From Amycolatopsis sp. CA-126428 (GTDB taxonomy: Bacteria > Actinomycetota > Actinomycetes > Mycobacteriales > Pseudonocardiaceae), in NCBI RefSeq assembly GCF_002904335.1, contig NZ_PPHF01000118.1, positions 1 through 64,000 on the forward strand: a stretch of 64,000 nt of DNA. The letters are read 5' to 3'. This document shows positions 8,831-16,564 of the stretch, piece by piece. Within the stretch, counting starts at the first letter, position 1, and each line of letters begins with the position of its first letter. A program made the position numbers and the translations under genes. Below the pieces are notes generated by a model, which searched no databases, was not told the origin of the DNA, and saw nothing but the letters and a program-made list of their open reading frames with translations.

Positions 8831-9307
8831 ATGCAGACGTTCCTGCCGTGCGCCGACTTCACCGCCAGCGCCCGCACGCTCGACCGCCGCCGGCTCGGCA
8901 AGCAGCGCGTGGAGGCGCTCCAGGTGCTGCGCGCGCTCGTCGTGCCCGGCTACGGCTGGCGCCACCACCCGGCGGCGAAGATGTGGACCGGGTACGAGGA
9001 GGCGTTGACGCGCTACGGCCTCGAGGTCTGCGCGGTGTGGTGCGAGCTGGGCGCGGCGGACACGTGCGCGGGGAAGCTGGGGGAGGAGTTCACCCGGTCG
9101 GTGGGCAGTCGCGAGATCCGCACGCAGGCCGAGCTCACGGCGGCGGGTGAGGTGCCGCCGTGGCTGGGCGACGAAGCGCTCCACCGCAGCCACCAGTCGG
9201 CGCTGGTGCGGAAGGACCCCGACCACTACGGCACGCGGTTCCCGGGGGTGCCGCCGGACTTGCCGTACGTGTGGCCGCCCTCGGACCGCCCCAGCCGGAC
9301 GGCCTGA
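8831..9307 (+). CDS. MSMEG_6728/Pyr_excise-like protein
   Basis: A 158-residue protein starting MQTFLPCADFTASARTLDRR, the signature opening of the MSMEG_6728 family, annotated by similarity to pyrimidine-dimer DNA glycosylase (Pyr_excise). The N-terminal LDRRRLGKQRVEALQVLRAL helix and WRHHPAAKMWTGY match family members. The C-terminus (SHQSALVRKDPDHYGTRFPG) is also typical. A DNA-repair role is inferred from family naming only. It ends just before a 102-bp tandem repeat. Confidence 0.75.
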   Translation: MQTFLPCADFTASARTLDRRRLGKQRVEALQVLRALVVPGYGWRHHPAAKMWTGYEEALTRYGLEVCAVWCELGAADTCAGKLGEEFTRSVGSREIRTQAELTAAGEVPPWLGDEALHRSHQSALVRKDPDHYGTRFPGVPPDLPYVWPPSDRPSRTA

Positions 9308-9320
9308 GCCGACGCGGCGG

Positions 9321-9524
9321 CCGGTGCCTGAAGCCGCTCGGGGTGCTTGCATCGGAGCGGCCCGCGCGGCCCGAGTCCGGCCTGCTCGGCCGCTGCCGTC
9401 CGCGAGCGGCATCGAGACCGAGCCGGTGCCTGAAGCCGCTCGGGGTGCTTGCATCGGGGCGGCCCGCGCGGCCCGAGTCCGGCCTGCTCGGCCGCCACCA
9501 CCCGCGAGCGGCATCAAAACCGCA
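9321..9524. repeat. two-copy 102-bp tandem repeat
   Basis: Copy one starts CCGGTGCCTGAAGCCGCTCG at 9321 and copy two starts identically at 9423. The first ~75 bp are nearly identical; the last third diverges. The period is 34 codons, so several frames stay open through it, but none looks like a natural protein. It fills much of the 341-bp gap between the Pyr_excise-like gene and the glutaminase-like gene. Confidence 0.85.
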
Positions 9525-9579
9525 CCGGACCTGTGGCTCCGCTGGTCCGCACCCCGCGACCCGCCGACCCTTCGGCGGA

Positions 9580-9606
9580 TTTACAACGTTGTACCAACGA
9601 TGTAAA
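9580..9606. promoter_or_regulatory. LacI-type operator
   Basis: A 27-bp dyad: TTTACAACGTTG (9580-9591), spacer TAC, CAACGATGTAAA (9595-9606), arms matching 11 of 12. Nested in it is the perfect palindrome TACAACGTTGTA (9582-9593), whose AACGTT core is typical of LacI-family sites in actinobacterial sugar genes. It ends 42 bp before the ATG of the exported glutaminase-like gene, where it would block initiation. Confidence 0.75.
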
Positions 9607-9648
9607 AAAGTCTCTGCCCGGCTCGCCCGCCGTTGGAAGGGGCCACCG

Positions 9649-12183
9649 ATGTCCTCCCGAGAACGCGATCACCTCACCCGCCGCGATCTGCTCCGGCTCG
9701 CCGGGGGCACCGCTGCCGCCGCTCTCTGGCTGCCCGGGACCGCCGCTGCCGCCGGGACCTTCAGCCCGATCCGGCCGCCCGCGACCCCGCTGATCGTCCG
9801 CTCGCCCTACCTCTCGACCTGGCAGCCCGCCGACACCCTCCCCGGCACCTGGTCTAGCTTCTGGACCGGGCACACCACCGCGCTGTGCGGCCTCGCGCGC
9901 ATCGACGGCGCCGCCTACGTCTTCGCCGGCGCGCCCGCCCTGCCGTCCGGGCCGGCCCTGACCCCGATGACGCAGGTGAGCCTGCAGGTCACCGGTACCC
10001 GCTCGAGCTACGTCCTCACCGGCGGCGGCGTGAACCTCACCGTCACGTTCTTCTCCCCGGTCGACCCGGCCGACCTGCAACGCCAGTGCGTCCCGTTCGG
10101 GTACGTCACGATCCAGGCCGCGAGCGCCGACGGCCGCGCGCACACCGTCGACCTGCACTTCGACACCTCCGCCGAGTGGGTGCACGGCAACTCCGCCACC
10201 CCGGTCACCTGGCAGCTGCAGCAAGCATCCGGCTACACCCTGCTCAGCTGCACCCCGGCGAGCCCGGGCGTGCTGCAGGAAAACGGCGACCAGGCGAGCT
10301 GGGGCTCGCTCGTCCTGGCCGCGCCGGCGGCCGGCGTCAGCTGGCAGATCGGGCCGGACACCGTCGTGCGGGCCGCGTCGGCGGGCCAGGGCGCCTTGGG
10401 CAACACCAGCGACACCGCGCAGCCGCGCGCGATCAACGACCGCTGGCCGGTGCTGGCCTTCAACAAGAACCTCGGCACGATCCCGGCCGGCGGCACGGCG
10501 ACCCCGTTCACCCTCGCGATCGGGCACGTCCGCACCCCCGCCGTCCGCTACCTCGGCACCGAGCTGCGCCCCTGGTGGACGCACTACTGGGGCAGCTGGC
10601 AGGACATGGCGGTGTGGTTCGCGAACGACTACGCCGCCGCGCTGTCGGCGGCCACCGCGATCGACCAGCGGCTGCACGACGACGCCGTCGCCGCGGCCGG
10701 GGGCGGCGGTACCGGCGAGCACTACGCCGGGATCTGCGCGCTCGCCCTGCGCCAGGCGTTCGGCGGCACGGAGCTGGTCGACCGGGGCGGCGCGCCTTGG
10801 GCGTTCCTCAAGGAGATCTCCTCCAACGGCAACATGTCCACAGTGGACGTCACCTATCCGGCGTTCCCCGCCTACCTCTACCTCTCGCCCACCTACCTGC
10901 GGCTGCTGCTGGAGCCCCTGCTCGACTACGCCGAGCGCGGCGGCTGGCCGATGGCGTTCGCCGAACACGACCTCGGCACGCACTACCCGGACGCGACCGG
11001 GCACAACGACGGCAACGAGGAGAGCATGCCGGTCGAGGAGTCGGCGAACCTGCTGATCATGGCGGCCGCGCTGGTGCAGCGGCTGCCCTCGGCGGAGGCG
11101 AGCGCGTTCGTCACCGCCCACTACCGGATCCTCCGGCAGTGGGCGGAGTACCTGGTCGCCAACACCCTCGACCCCGGCTTCCAGAACCAGACCGACGACT
11201 TCACCGGGTTCATCGCCCACAGCGCGAACCTCGCGCTCAAGGGGATCATCGGCGTCGGGGCGATGGGGGTGCTCGCCGCCGCGACCGGCAACGCGGCCGA
11301 CGTGCAGCGGTACCGGTCGATCTCCCGCAGCTACGTCAGCCAGTGGGTGACGCTCGCCGAGGACGGCCAGCACCTGCGTCTCGCCTACGACCAGCCGGGT
11401 ACCTGGAGCCTGAAGTACAACGGCTTCGCCGACCGCGTGCTCGGCCTCGACCTGGTCCCGGCCGGCGTCGCGGCGCAGGAGGCCGCCTGGTACCAGGCCC
11501 GCGCGGGCGCCCACGGCGTCGTGCTCGACCCGCGCAACAACTACACGAAGGCCGACTGGGAGCTGTGGACCGCGGCGTGGCTGACCGACCAGCCGAACAT
11601 CCGCACCACCCTCGTCGAGGGCGTCTACAGCTACGCGAACACCACGCCCCAGCGCGTGCCGTTCAGCGACTGGTACGTCGTCGCCGACGCCACCCAGCGC
11701 GGCTTCCAGGCCCGCCCGGTCGCCGGCGGCTACCTGGCGCTGCTGACCCGCCCGGCCGCGTCGACGACCGTGTGGCGGAAGCTGCAGAACCAGCGGTCGG
11801 GCAAGGTCCTGGCCGTCTCGAACATGTCCTTGGGCGACATCGTCGAGGTGACGCAGTGGTCGGACAACGGCACCGCCGACCACCTCTGGGCCGTCGTGGA
11901 CAGCGGCGACGGCACGGTCCGGATCGTCAACCGCAACAGCGGCAAGGTCCTCGCCGTGCACGACCAGAGCCTCGACAACGGCGCCCACGTCCAGCAGTAC
12001 CAGGACAACGGCACCCCCGACCACAACTGGCGGATCGTCGACGTGGGCGACGGCTGGTCGAAGCTCGTCAACGTCCGCAGCGGCAAGGTGATGGCGGTCG
12101 ACCAGCAGTCCACGGCGGACGGCGCGCAGGTCACGCAGTGGGACGACAACGGGTCGCCGGACCACCTCTGGCGGTTCGTCTGA
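9649..12183 (+). CDS. Tat-exported glutaminase A-like protein with ricin-type lectin domain
   Basis: An 844-residue secreted protein. The N-terminus has a twin-arginine signal (TRRDLLRLAGG) and an Ala-rich cleavage region. The body matches the glutaminase A family (DUF4964/DUF5127 beta-sandwich, then a DUF4965/DUF1793 helical barrel), with FWTGHTTALCGLARIDG, LKEISSNGNMSTVDVTYP and HDLGTHYPDATGHNDGNEES. Residues ~700-844 form a beta-trefoil with three QW-type repeats (QWSDNGTADHLW, QYQDNGTPDHNW, QWDDNGSPDHLW). GGAAGGGG before 9649 fixes the start. Despite the family name, the LacI-type operator and lectin tail argue for a role on an extracellular glycan or glycoconjugate; that is inference. 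Confidence 0.85.
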   Translation: MSSRERDHLTRRDLLRLAGGTAAAALWLPGTAAAAGTFSPIRPPATPLIVRSPYLSTWQPADTLPGTWSSFWTGHTTALCGLARIDGAAYVFAGAPALPSGPALTPMTQVSLQVTGTRSSYVLTGGGVNLTVTFFSPVDPADLQRQCVPFGYVTIQAASADGRAHTVDLHFDTSAEWVHGNSATPVTWQLQQASGYTLLSCTPASPGVLQENGDQASWGSLVLAAPAAGVSWQIGPDTVVRAASAGQGALGNTSDTAQPRAINDRWPVLAFNKNLGTIPAGGTATPFTLAIGHVRTPAVRYLGTELRPWWTHYWGSWQDMAVWFANDYAAALSAATAIDQRLHDDAVAAAGGGGTGEHYAGICALALRQAFGGTELVDRGGAPWAFLKEISSNGNMSTVDVTYPAFPAYLYLSPTYLRLLLEPLLDYAERGGWPMAFAEHDLGTHYPDATGHNDGNEESMPVEESANLLIMAAALVQRLPSAEASAFVTAHYRILRQWAEYLVANTLDPGFQNQTDDFTGFIAHSANLALKGIIGVGAMGVLAAATGNAADVQRYRSISRSYVSQWVTLAEDGQHLRLAYDQPGTWSLKYNGFADRVLGLDLVPAGVAAQEAAWYQARAGAHGVVLDPRNNYTKADWELWTAAWLTDQPNIRTTLVEGVYSYANTTPQRVPFSDWYVVADATQRGFQARPVAGGYLALLTRPAASTTVWRKLQNQRSGKVLAVSNMSLGDIVEVTQWSDNGTADHLWAVVDSGDGTVRIVNRNSGKVLAVHDQSLDNGAHVQQYQDNGTPDHNWRIVDVGDGWSKLVNVRSGKVMAVDQQSTADGAQVTQWDDNGSPDHLWRFV
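10836..10848. other. GTCCACAGTGGAC motif copy
   Basis: A perfect 6-bp-arm dyad (GTCCAC-A-GTGGAC) in frame inside the glutaminase-like gene, again encoding STVD with the rare ACA codon. Same motif as 698-714. Confidence 0.45.
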
Positions 12184-12205
12184 CGCCGTTTGCGACACTG
12201 GCGCC

Positions 12206-13354
12206 GTGTGCGCCGACTTCACCCGGATCCGCGGCTTCCTCGAGGAGCGCGACCCGCCGACGCCGTGCCTGGTCGTCGACACCGACACCGTCGCGGCCCG
12301 GGCGGCGGAGTTCGGCGCGGCGTTCCCCGGCGCCCTGATCCGGTACGCGGTCAAGGCCAACCCGGCGCCGCCGGTGCTCGACGCGCTGGTGGCGGCCGGG
12401 ATCGGCTTCGACGTGGCCGGGCCGGCGGAGCTCGAGCTGTGCCTCGGCCGCGGCGCCCGCCCGGGGGAGATCGCCTACGGCAACCCGATCAAGAAACCGC
12501 GGGACATCGCCTTCGCGTTCGGACGCGGCGTCCGGGAGTTCACTTCGGACGCGCCCGCCGACGTCGACCACCTGGGCCGGTACGCGCCGGGCGCGGCGGT
12601 GTCGATCCGCGTCGTGCTCGACGCGCCGGACTCGGCGACGCCGTTCGGCCGGAAGTTCGGCTGCGCCCCGGCCGAGGCCCTCGACCTGGTGCTGCGCGCG
12701 GCCGCGCTGGGGCTGCGGCCCGGGATCGCCTTCCACGTCGGCTCGCAGCAACCGGACGTCACCGCCTGGGAGATCGGGGTCGCCACGGCGGCCAAGCTGT
12801 TCGCCGAAGCCGCGGCGCACGGCGTCGAGATGACGCGGCTCAACCTCGGTGGCGGCTTCGCCACCGCCCACCGCACCGCCGTCCCGCCCTTGGCCGCGTA
12901 CGCGGCGACGATCGGGGCGGCGCTGGACTCGGCCTTCCCGGCCGGGCGCCCGGAATTGCTGCTCGAGCCCGGGCGCGTCCTCGTCGCGGACGCCGGCCTG
13001 CTGCGGACCGAGGTCGTGCTGGTCGCCGACCGGGACGGCCGGCGCTGGGTGTACCTCGACATCGGCCGCTACAACGGCCTGGCCGAGGCCGAGAACGAAG
13101 CGATCGCCTACCGGTTCGAGCCGGTGGACGGGCACGACGGCCCGAGCGGGCCGGTGGTGCTCGCCGGCCCCACCTGCGACGGCGACGACGTGCTCTACCA
13201 GCGGACGCGGTACGAACTGCCCCGCTCGCTGCGGACCGGTGACCGGCTCGACCTGCCGGGCACCGGGGCCTACACCGCGAGCTACGCGTCGGTGGGGTTC
13301 AACGGGATCGAGCCGCTGCGCACGTACTGCGTCGGGCGGTGGGGAGATGCCTGA
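12206..13354 (+). CDS. PLP-dependent ornithine/lysine-type decarboxylase (alanine-racemase fold)
   Basis: Decarboxylates a basic amino acid to the diamine that feeds polyamine synthesis. This 382-residue fold-type III enzyme has the PLP Lys50 in YAVKANP, the HVGSQ phosphate/ring contact, the glycine loop LNLGGGF, EPGR, and the ODC-type catalytic Cys-Asp motif CDGDD. The last excludes plain diaminopimelate decarboxylase or alanine racemase as the best guess. Whether the substrate is ornithine or lysine cannot be told by eye. The gene starts at a GTG 22 bp after the previous gene, and its 3' end overlaps the AdoMet decarboxylase gene by 8 bp. First gene of a three-gene polyamine operon. Confidence 0.9.
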   Translation: MCADFTRIRGFLEERDPPTPCLVVDTDTVAARAAEFGAAFPGALIRYAVKANPAPPVLDALVAAGIGFDVAGPAELELCLGRGARPGEIAYGNPIKKPRDIAFAFGRGVREFTSDAPADVDHLGRYAPGAAVSIRVVLDAPDSATPFGRKFGCAPAEALDLVLRAAALGLRPGIAFHVGSQQPDVTAWEIGVATAAKLFAEAAAHGVEMTRLNLGGGFATAHRTAVPPLAAYAATIGAALDSAFPAGRPELLLEPGRVLVADAGLLRTEVVLVADRDGRRWVYLDIGRYNGLAEAENEAIAYRFEPVDGHDGPSGPVVLAGPTCDGDDVLYQRTRYELPRSLRTGDRLDLPGTGAYTASYASVGFNGIEPLRTYCVGRWGDA

Positions 13355-13706
13355 CATCGGCCGGTTCACCGGGCGCCACGTGCTCGCCGAGCTGCACGGC
13401 GTCGACCCGGGCCTGCTCGACGACCCGGAGCGCCTCGGGGAGCTGCTGCGGGCCGCGGTGACGGAAGCGGGCGCGACGGTCCTCGACGTCGTGGCGCAGC
13501 GGTTCGCGCCGCAGGGCGCCACGGTGATCGCGCTGCTGGCCGAGTCGCACGCGTCCGTCCACACCTACCCGGAGCACGGGTCGCTCTTCGCCGACGTGTT
13601 CACCTGCGGGGAACGCGCCGATCCCGAGCACGCTCTGCGGCTGCTGGCGACCTCGCTGCACGCCGCTTCGGTCCACCTGTCGGTCCTCCACCGGGGAGAA
13701 CGCTGA
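13347..13706 (+). CDS. speD: S-adenosylmethionine decarboxylase proenzyme
   Basis: Makes decarboxylated AdoMet, the aminopropyl donor for spermidine. At 119 residues it is the short prokaryotic class 1b type (as in Thermotoga). The self-cleavage motif ESHASVHTYPE gives Ser67 as pyruvoyl precursor, with His72 and Cys87 (VFTCG) in the processing and catalytic roles known for the family. GGGGAG directly precedes the ATG. It overlaps the decarboxylase stop and shares TGATG with speE, so all three enzymes are translationally coupled. Confidence 0.93.
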   Translation: MPDIGRFTGRHVLAELHGVDPGLLDDPERLGELLRAAVTEAGATVLDVVAQRFAPQGATVIALLAESHASVHTYPEHGSLFADVFTCGERADPEHALRLLATSLHAASVHLSVLHRGER

Positions 13707-14578
13707 TGCCCCTGATCCACGAACCGGTCGGCGACGGCCTCACCCGCGTCTGGGAGGTCGGTGACGTGCGGTTCCACGAGCGCACGCCGTACCAGGAGGT
13801 GCTGATCGGGACGACGGCGCAAGGGGTTTCGCTGTTCTGCGACGGCGAGCGCCAGAGCACCGAAGCCAGCCAGCTCGTGTACCACGAAGCCCTGATGGTG
13901 CCCGCGCTGCTGCTGGCCGAGCGGGTGCGGCGGGTGCTCGTCGTCGGCTCGAGCGAAGGGGTCGCGTGCCGGCTCGCGGTCGCCGCCGGCGCTTCGCTGG
14001 TCGACCACGTGGACATCGACGCGGACGCCGTCCGCGCGTGCGCCGAGCACCTGCCCTACGGCTACACCACCGCGGAGCTGGCGCGGGCCGAACGCGGCGA
14101 CGGGCCGGTCCGGGTGTCCTATGCGGACGGCTGGGCCTTCCTCGCCGCGGCCGAGAGCCGGGGCGAGCACTACGACGTGATCGTCATCGACCTGCCGGAC
14201 GAGAACACCGATCCGGAGGCCCAGCACAATCGCTTGTACGGCACGGACTTCCTCGCCCGCTGCGCGCGCCTGCTGGCGCCGGGCGGGGTGGTGACCTGCC
14301 AGGCGGGCTGCCCGACGCTGTGGCGCAACGAGACGCTGCGGGCGTCCTGGCGGCGGTTCCGGGAGGTGTTCGGCGCGGTGCTGTACTTCGGTTCCGACGA
14401 ACACGAGTGGGCGTTCCTGTCCGGTCGCGCGGACCCGGTCGAGGACCCGGGCGCCCTGGTGGCGCGGCGGTTCGCGGAGCGGGGGAGCGGGGCGGCGACG
14501 CTGGACGCCGAAGCGCTGCTCGGCGGGTGCACCCCGCCGCGGTCCCTCCGCGTCGGTGGTCTGAACCAGGCGTCTTGA
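13706..14578 (+). CDS. speE: spermidine synthase-like aminopropyltransferase
   Basis: Transfers an aminopropyl group from decarboxylated AdoMet to a diamine. The 290-residue protein shows the N-terminal strand region (TPYQEVLIGTTAQG), the substrate helix EASQLVYHEALM, a cofactor loop VLVVGSSEG, the acidic VDIDADAV and the catalytic-side YDVIVIDLPDENTDP. The usual GGGDG of the cofactor loop is GSSEG here, a conservative but noticeable change. Directly coupled to speD, which strongly supports the assignment. Product chain length (spermidine or aminopropylcadaverine) depends on the first enzyme's substrate. Confidence 0.9.
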   Translation: MPLIHEPVGDGLTRVWEVGDVRFHERTPYQEVLIGTTAQGVSLFCDGERQSTEASQLVYHEALMVPALLLAERVRRVLVVGSSEGVACRLAVAAGASLVDHVDIDADAVRACAEHLPYGYTTAELARAERGDGPVRVSYADGWAFLAAAESRGEHYDVIVIDLPDENTDPEAQHNRLYGTDFLARCARLLAPGGVVTCQAGCPTLWRNETLRASWRRFREVFGAVLYFGSDEHEWAFLSGRADPVEDPGALVARRFAERGSGAATLDAEALLGGCTPPRSLRVGGLNQAS

Positions 14579-14620
14579 CCTTCGATTCTCCGAATATCGA
14601 GCCCCGGGAAACGTGAATTA

Positions 14621-14640
14621 GCGGGAAATGGATTTCCCGC
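14621..14640. repeat. perfect inverted repeat downstream of speE
   Basis: GCGGGAAAT-GG-ATTTCCCGC, 9-bp arms. It lies 42 bp after the speE stop and 122 bp before the DUF4360 gene. It may be a terminator stem without a U tract or an operator for the downstream secreted protein. Confidence 0.5.
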
Positions 14641-14762
14641 GCTCGCTGCGTGTTCGTGTTACTCCATTCAGTGGCCGTCGAAAAGGTTGCGATCGCGCTA
14701 CGATCCTCTCCGCGCGCGATCATCATCACCACCAGGCACCGTGGCCCATTTGGAGGAGCGTC

Positions 14763-15389
14763 ATGCTCGGTATGTCGGTCGTAGGCGCATTGATTCTGTC
14801 CACCCTCGCCGCTCCCGTCGATGCCACGGCGGATTCGGCCCCGAGCGAAAAGATCACGCTCGACATCAAGACGATCAACGGCTCCGGCTGCCCGGCGGGT
14901 ACGGCCACCGCGTCGGCCGACGTCGCGTCCGACAACACCTCGTTCACGGTGCGCTACACGAACTTCACCGCGAAGGCGGGCGGCGGCGTGTCCGCGCTCG
15001 AAGGCCGGAAGAACTGCCAGATCAACGTGCTCGTCCACGTGCCGCAAGGATTCACGTACGCGATCGCCGAGGTGGAGTACCGCGGCTTCGCGCACATCGA
15101 GAGCGGGGCGAGCGCGCTCGAGCAAGCCAACTACTACTTCACCGGGACGTCGCCGACCGCCCGGGTGCGGCACACCTTCCCCGGCCCGTTCCACGGCGTG
15201 TGGCGGGCCACCGACACCACCGACGTGGCCGAGCTGGTGTTCGCCCCGTGCGGGGAGAGCCGCAACCTGAACATCAATGCGGAACTGCGGGCGGACGCCG
15301 GTTCCTCGGCCGGCGGCAGTTACATCGAAATGGATTCCGAACACGCGAGCGTGGACACGATTTACCACTTCGCGTGGAAGACCTGCTGA
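14763..15389 (+). CDS. secreted DUF4360-like protein
   Basis: A 208-residue exported protein. The start at 14763 follows GGAGGAG by 4 bases and gives a short hydrophobic signal (MLGMSVVGALILSTLAAP) with likely cleavage after ADA or DATA. The mature part has four Cys in the DUF4360 arrangement (GSGCPAGTA, KNCQINVLV, FAPCGES, WKTC), probably two disulfides, and alternating beta strands. Family members are small secreted proteins of unknown function in fungi and actinobacteria. It stands alone. Confidence 0.8.
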   Translation: MLGMSVVGALILSTLAAPVDATADSAPSEKITLDIKTINGSGCPAGTATASADVASDNTSFTVRYTNFTAKAGGGVSALEGRKNCQINVLVHVPQGFTYAIAEVEYRGFAHIESGASALEQANYYFTGTSPTARVRHTFPGPFHGVWRATDTTDVAELVFAPCGESRNLNINAELRADAGSSAGGSYIEMDSEHASVDTIYHFAWKTC

Positions 15390-15413
15390 ATTACGGCGGT
15401 CATGGCCGAGGTG

Positions 15414-15451
15414 CCCGCTCGCCGACTGAAGGCTTTGAGCCGGTGAGCGGG
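15414..15451. terminator. bidirectional terminator candidate
   Basis: CCCGCTCGCCG (15414-15424) pairs with CGGTGAGCGGG (15441-15451), 10 of 11 positions, loop 16 nt, followed by a T-rich stretch to the right. It lies between convergent genes ending at 15389 and 15478. Confidence 0.55.
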
Positions 15452-15477
15452 TTTGCCGTACCCCTTTTGCTGTTTTC

Positions 15478-15783
15478 TCAGACGTGGGTGACCAGTAACG
15501 TCACGCCCGCCTCGCCGCCGCAGTCGACGAACACGGGCCCCACTCCGTTGCCGATGTGCCCGGCCACGTTCGCCGTGGCCACGAACCGGTCGGGCCCGGA
15601 CTCGAGGATCCGGACGTTTTCCAGGGCGGGCCGGTCGGGAAACCCGCCGAGCACGGACTTCAGTCCGGTGCCCCCACCGCAGGTCCCGGTGATCGTCACT
15701 TCCTGGCCCCGGTGCGTGGTGGGGTTCGGGCTCACCTGCACCGTGGCTCGCGCGCCCTTCGGCGGCTGGTTTTCGTGCGTCAT
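15478..15783 (-). CDS. small beta-sandwich protein, unknown
   Basis: A 101-residue protein with no signal peptide. It looks like a single Ig-like beta fold: VQVSPNPTTHRGQEVTITGTCGGG, then strands to the end and a second Cys (VFVDCGG) that could pair with the first. No family recognised. It ends convergent with the DUF4360 gene. Upstream (15784-15902) I see only a candidate terminator region and no regulator. Confidence 0.55.
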   Translation of the reverse strand: MTHENQPPKGARATVQVSPNPTTHRGQEVTITGTCGGGTGLKSVLGGFPDRPALENVRILESGPDRFVATANVAGHIGNGVGPVFVDCGGEAGVTLLVTHV

Positions 15784-15902
15784 CGCTGCCTCCCTCGCGC
15801 CCGGTTCTCCGCGAACCGGAGCTACCCGGTCAGTCGGCGGAGGGGCACGCGAGGTTCTCTCCGGCGGAGAGTGAGACGCGGATCACGCGAGAGCGTGCCC
15901 GG

Positions 15903-16025
15903 TCAGCTCGGGGCCGCACCGCGTTCGGTCTCGGCGCTCGGCGCCAAGCGGAACCGGCGTTCGAACCGTTCCATCAGAACGGTGGCGATCAGGACGGCCA
16001 CTGGGGTGCTCACCGCGATCCACAT
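15903..16025 (-). CDS. possible 40-residue single-pass membrane peptide
   Basis: The reading frame MWIAVSTPVAVLIATVLMER followed by FERRFRLAPS has one hydrophobic span and a basic ERFERRF exit, a pattern seen in small actinobacterial membrane proteins. No Shine-Dalgarno is visible, and the frame reads on upstream (GLGSYSS) without a start codon, so it could be the tail of a decayed gene. It occupies most of the 272-bp gap between the Ig-like gene and the MarR gene. Confidence 0.3.
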   Translation of the reverse strand: MWIAVSTPVAVLIATVLMERFERRFRLAPSAETERGAAPS

Positions 16026-16055
16026 GGAGGAATAGCTACCCAGCCCCGCGTGCTC

Positions 16056-16490
16056 TCAATCGCCCGTGGACAGCCGGGTGATCAGATCCAGCAGGCCGGC
16101 GCGGAACGCGTCGTCGTCGCCGAGGCCGCCGAGCAGGGCGGGTTCGGCCCGCACGGCCCGCTCGTGCACGGCCCGGCCCGGCGCGGTCAGCCGCGTCAGC
16201 TGGCGGCGGCCGTCGGCCGGGTCCGCCGCCCGGCTGACGAAGCCGGCCTTGGCCAGGCGGTCGAGGGTGCGGCTCATCGTCTGGTCGGTGACCTGGCAGC
16301 GCTGGGCCAGCGTCCGCTGGGGGAGCGGGCCGTCACGCAGGGTGTGCAGCGCGATGAGACCCGCGTGGGTGAGGCCCATGCCGTCGAGCACGGCCACCCA
16401 GCGTTGTTCCACCAGCCGCGCGGCCACCGCCAGCAGCCGGCCGGTCGGCCAGGTGCCGAGGTCGGGTTCGGGGGTTGTGCTCACCGTCAC
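16056..16490 (-). CDS. MarR-family repressor of the adjacent MMPL pump
   Basis: A 144-residue MarR protein. HTH: QRTLAQRCQVTDQTMSRTLD; wing: RLAKAGFVSRAADPADGRRQ. It starts at a GTG (16490, or 16484) and diverges from the MMPL transporter gene. A strong 8-bp-arm palindrome at 16510-16527 sits between them, so it probably represses both genes and responds to a pump substrate. Confidence 0.88.
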   Translation of the reverse strand: MTVSTTPEPDLGTWPTGRLLAVAARLVEQRWVAVLDGMGLTHAGLIALHTLRDGPLPQRTLAQRCQVTDQTMSRTLDRLAKAGFVSRAADPADGRRQLTRLTAPGRAVHERAVRAEPALLGGLGDDDAFRAGLLDLITRLSTGD

Positions 16491-16509
16491 TCCGGGTCGT
16501 CGTGCAAAA

Positions 16510-16527
16510 TGTTCAGCTTGCTGAACA
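16510..16527. promoter_or_regulatory. MarR-type operator
   Basis: TGTTCAGC-TT-GCTGAACA, a perfect dyad, with AA/TT one base further out on each side. It lies 20 bp upstream of the MarR start and 38 bp before the MMPL ATG, as expected for dual repression. Confidence 0.75.
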
Positions 16528-16564
16528 ATTGGGCGTGTTCGCGCCTGAAAGGACCTTAGCGACC

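Noticed and set aside
9321..9524. Small repetitive protein from the 102-bp repeat
   Set aside because: No start with ribosome site; several frames stay open only because the period is divisible by 3.
9514..12360. 948-codon minus-strand frame opposite the glutaminase-like gene
   Set aside because: Antisense shadow; the plus frame has a Tat signal and domain motifs and the minus frame has none.
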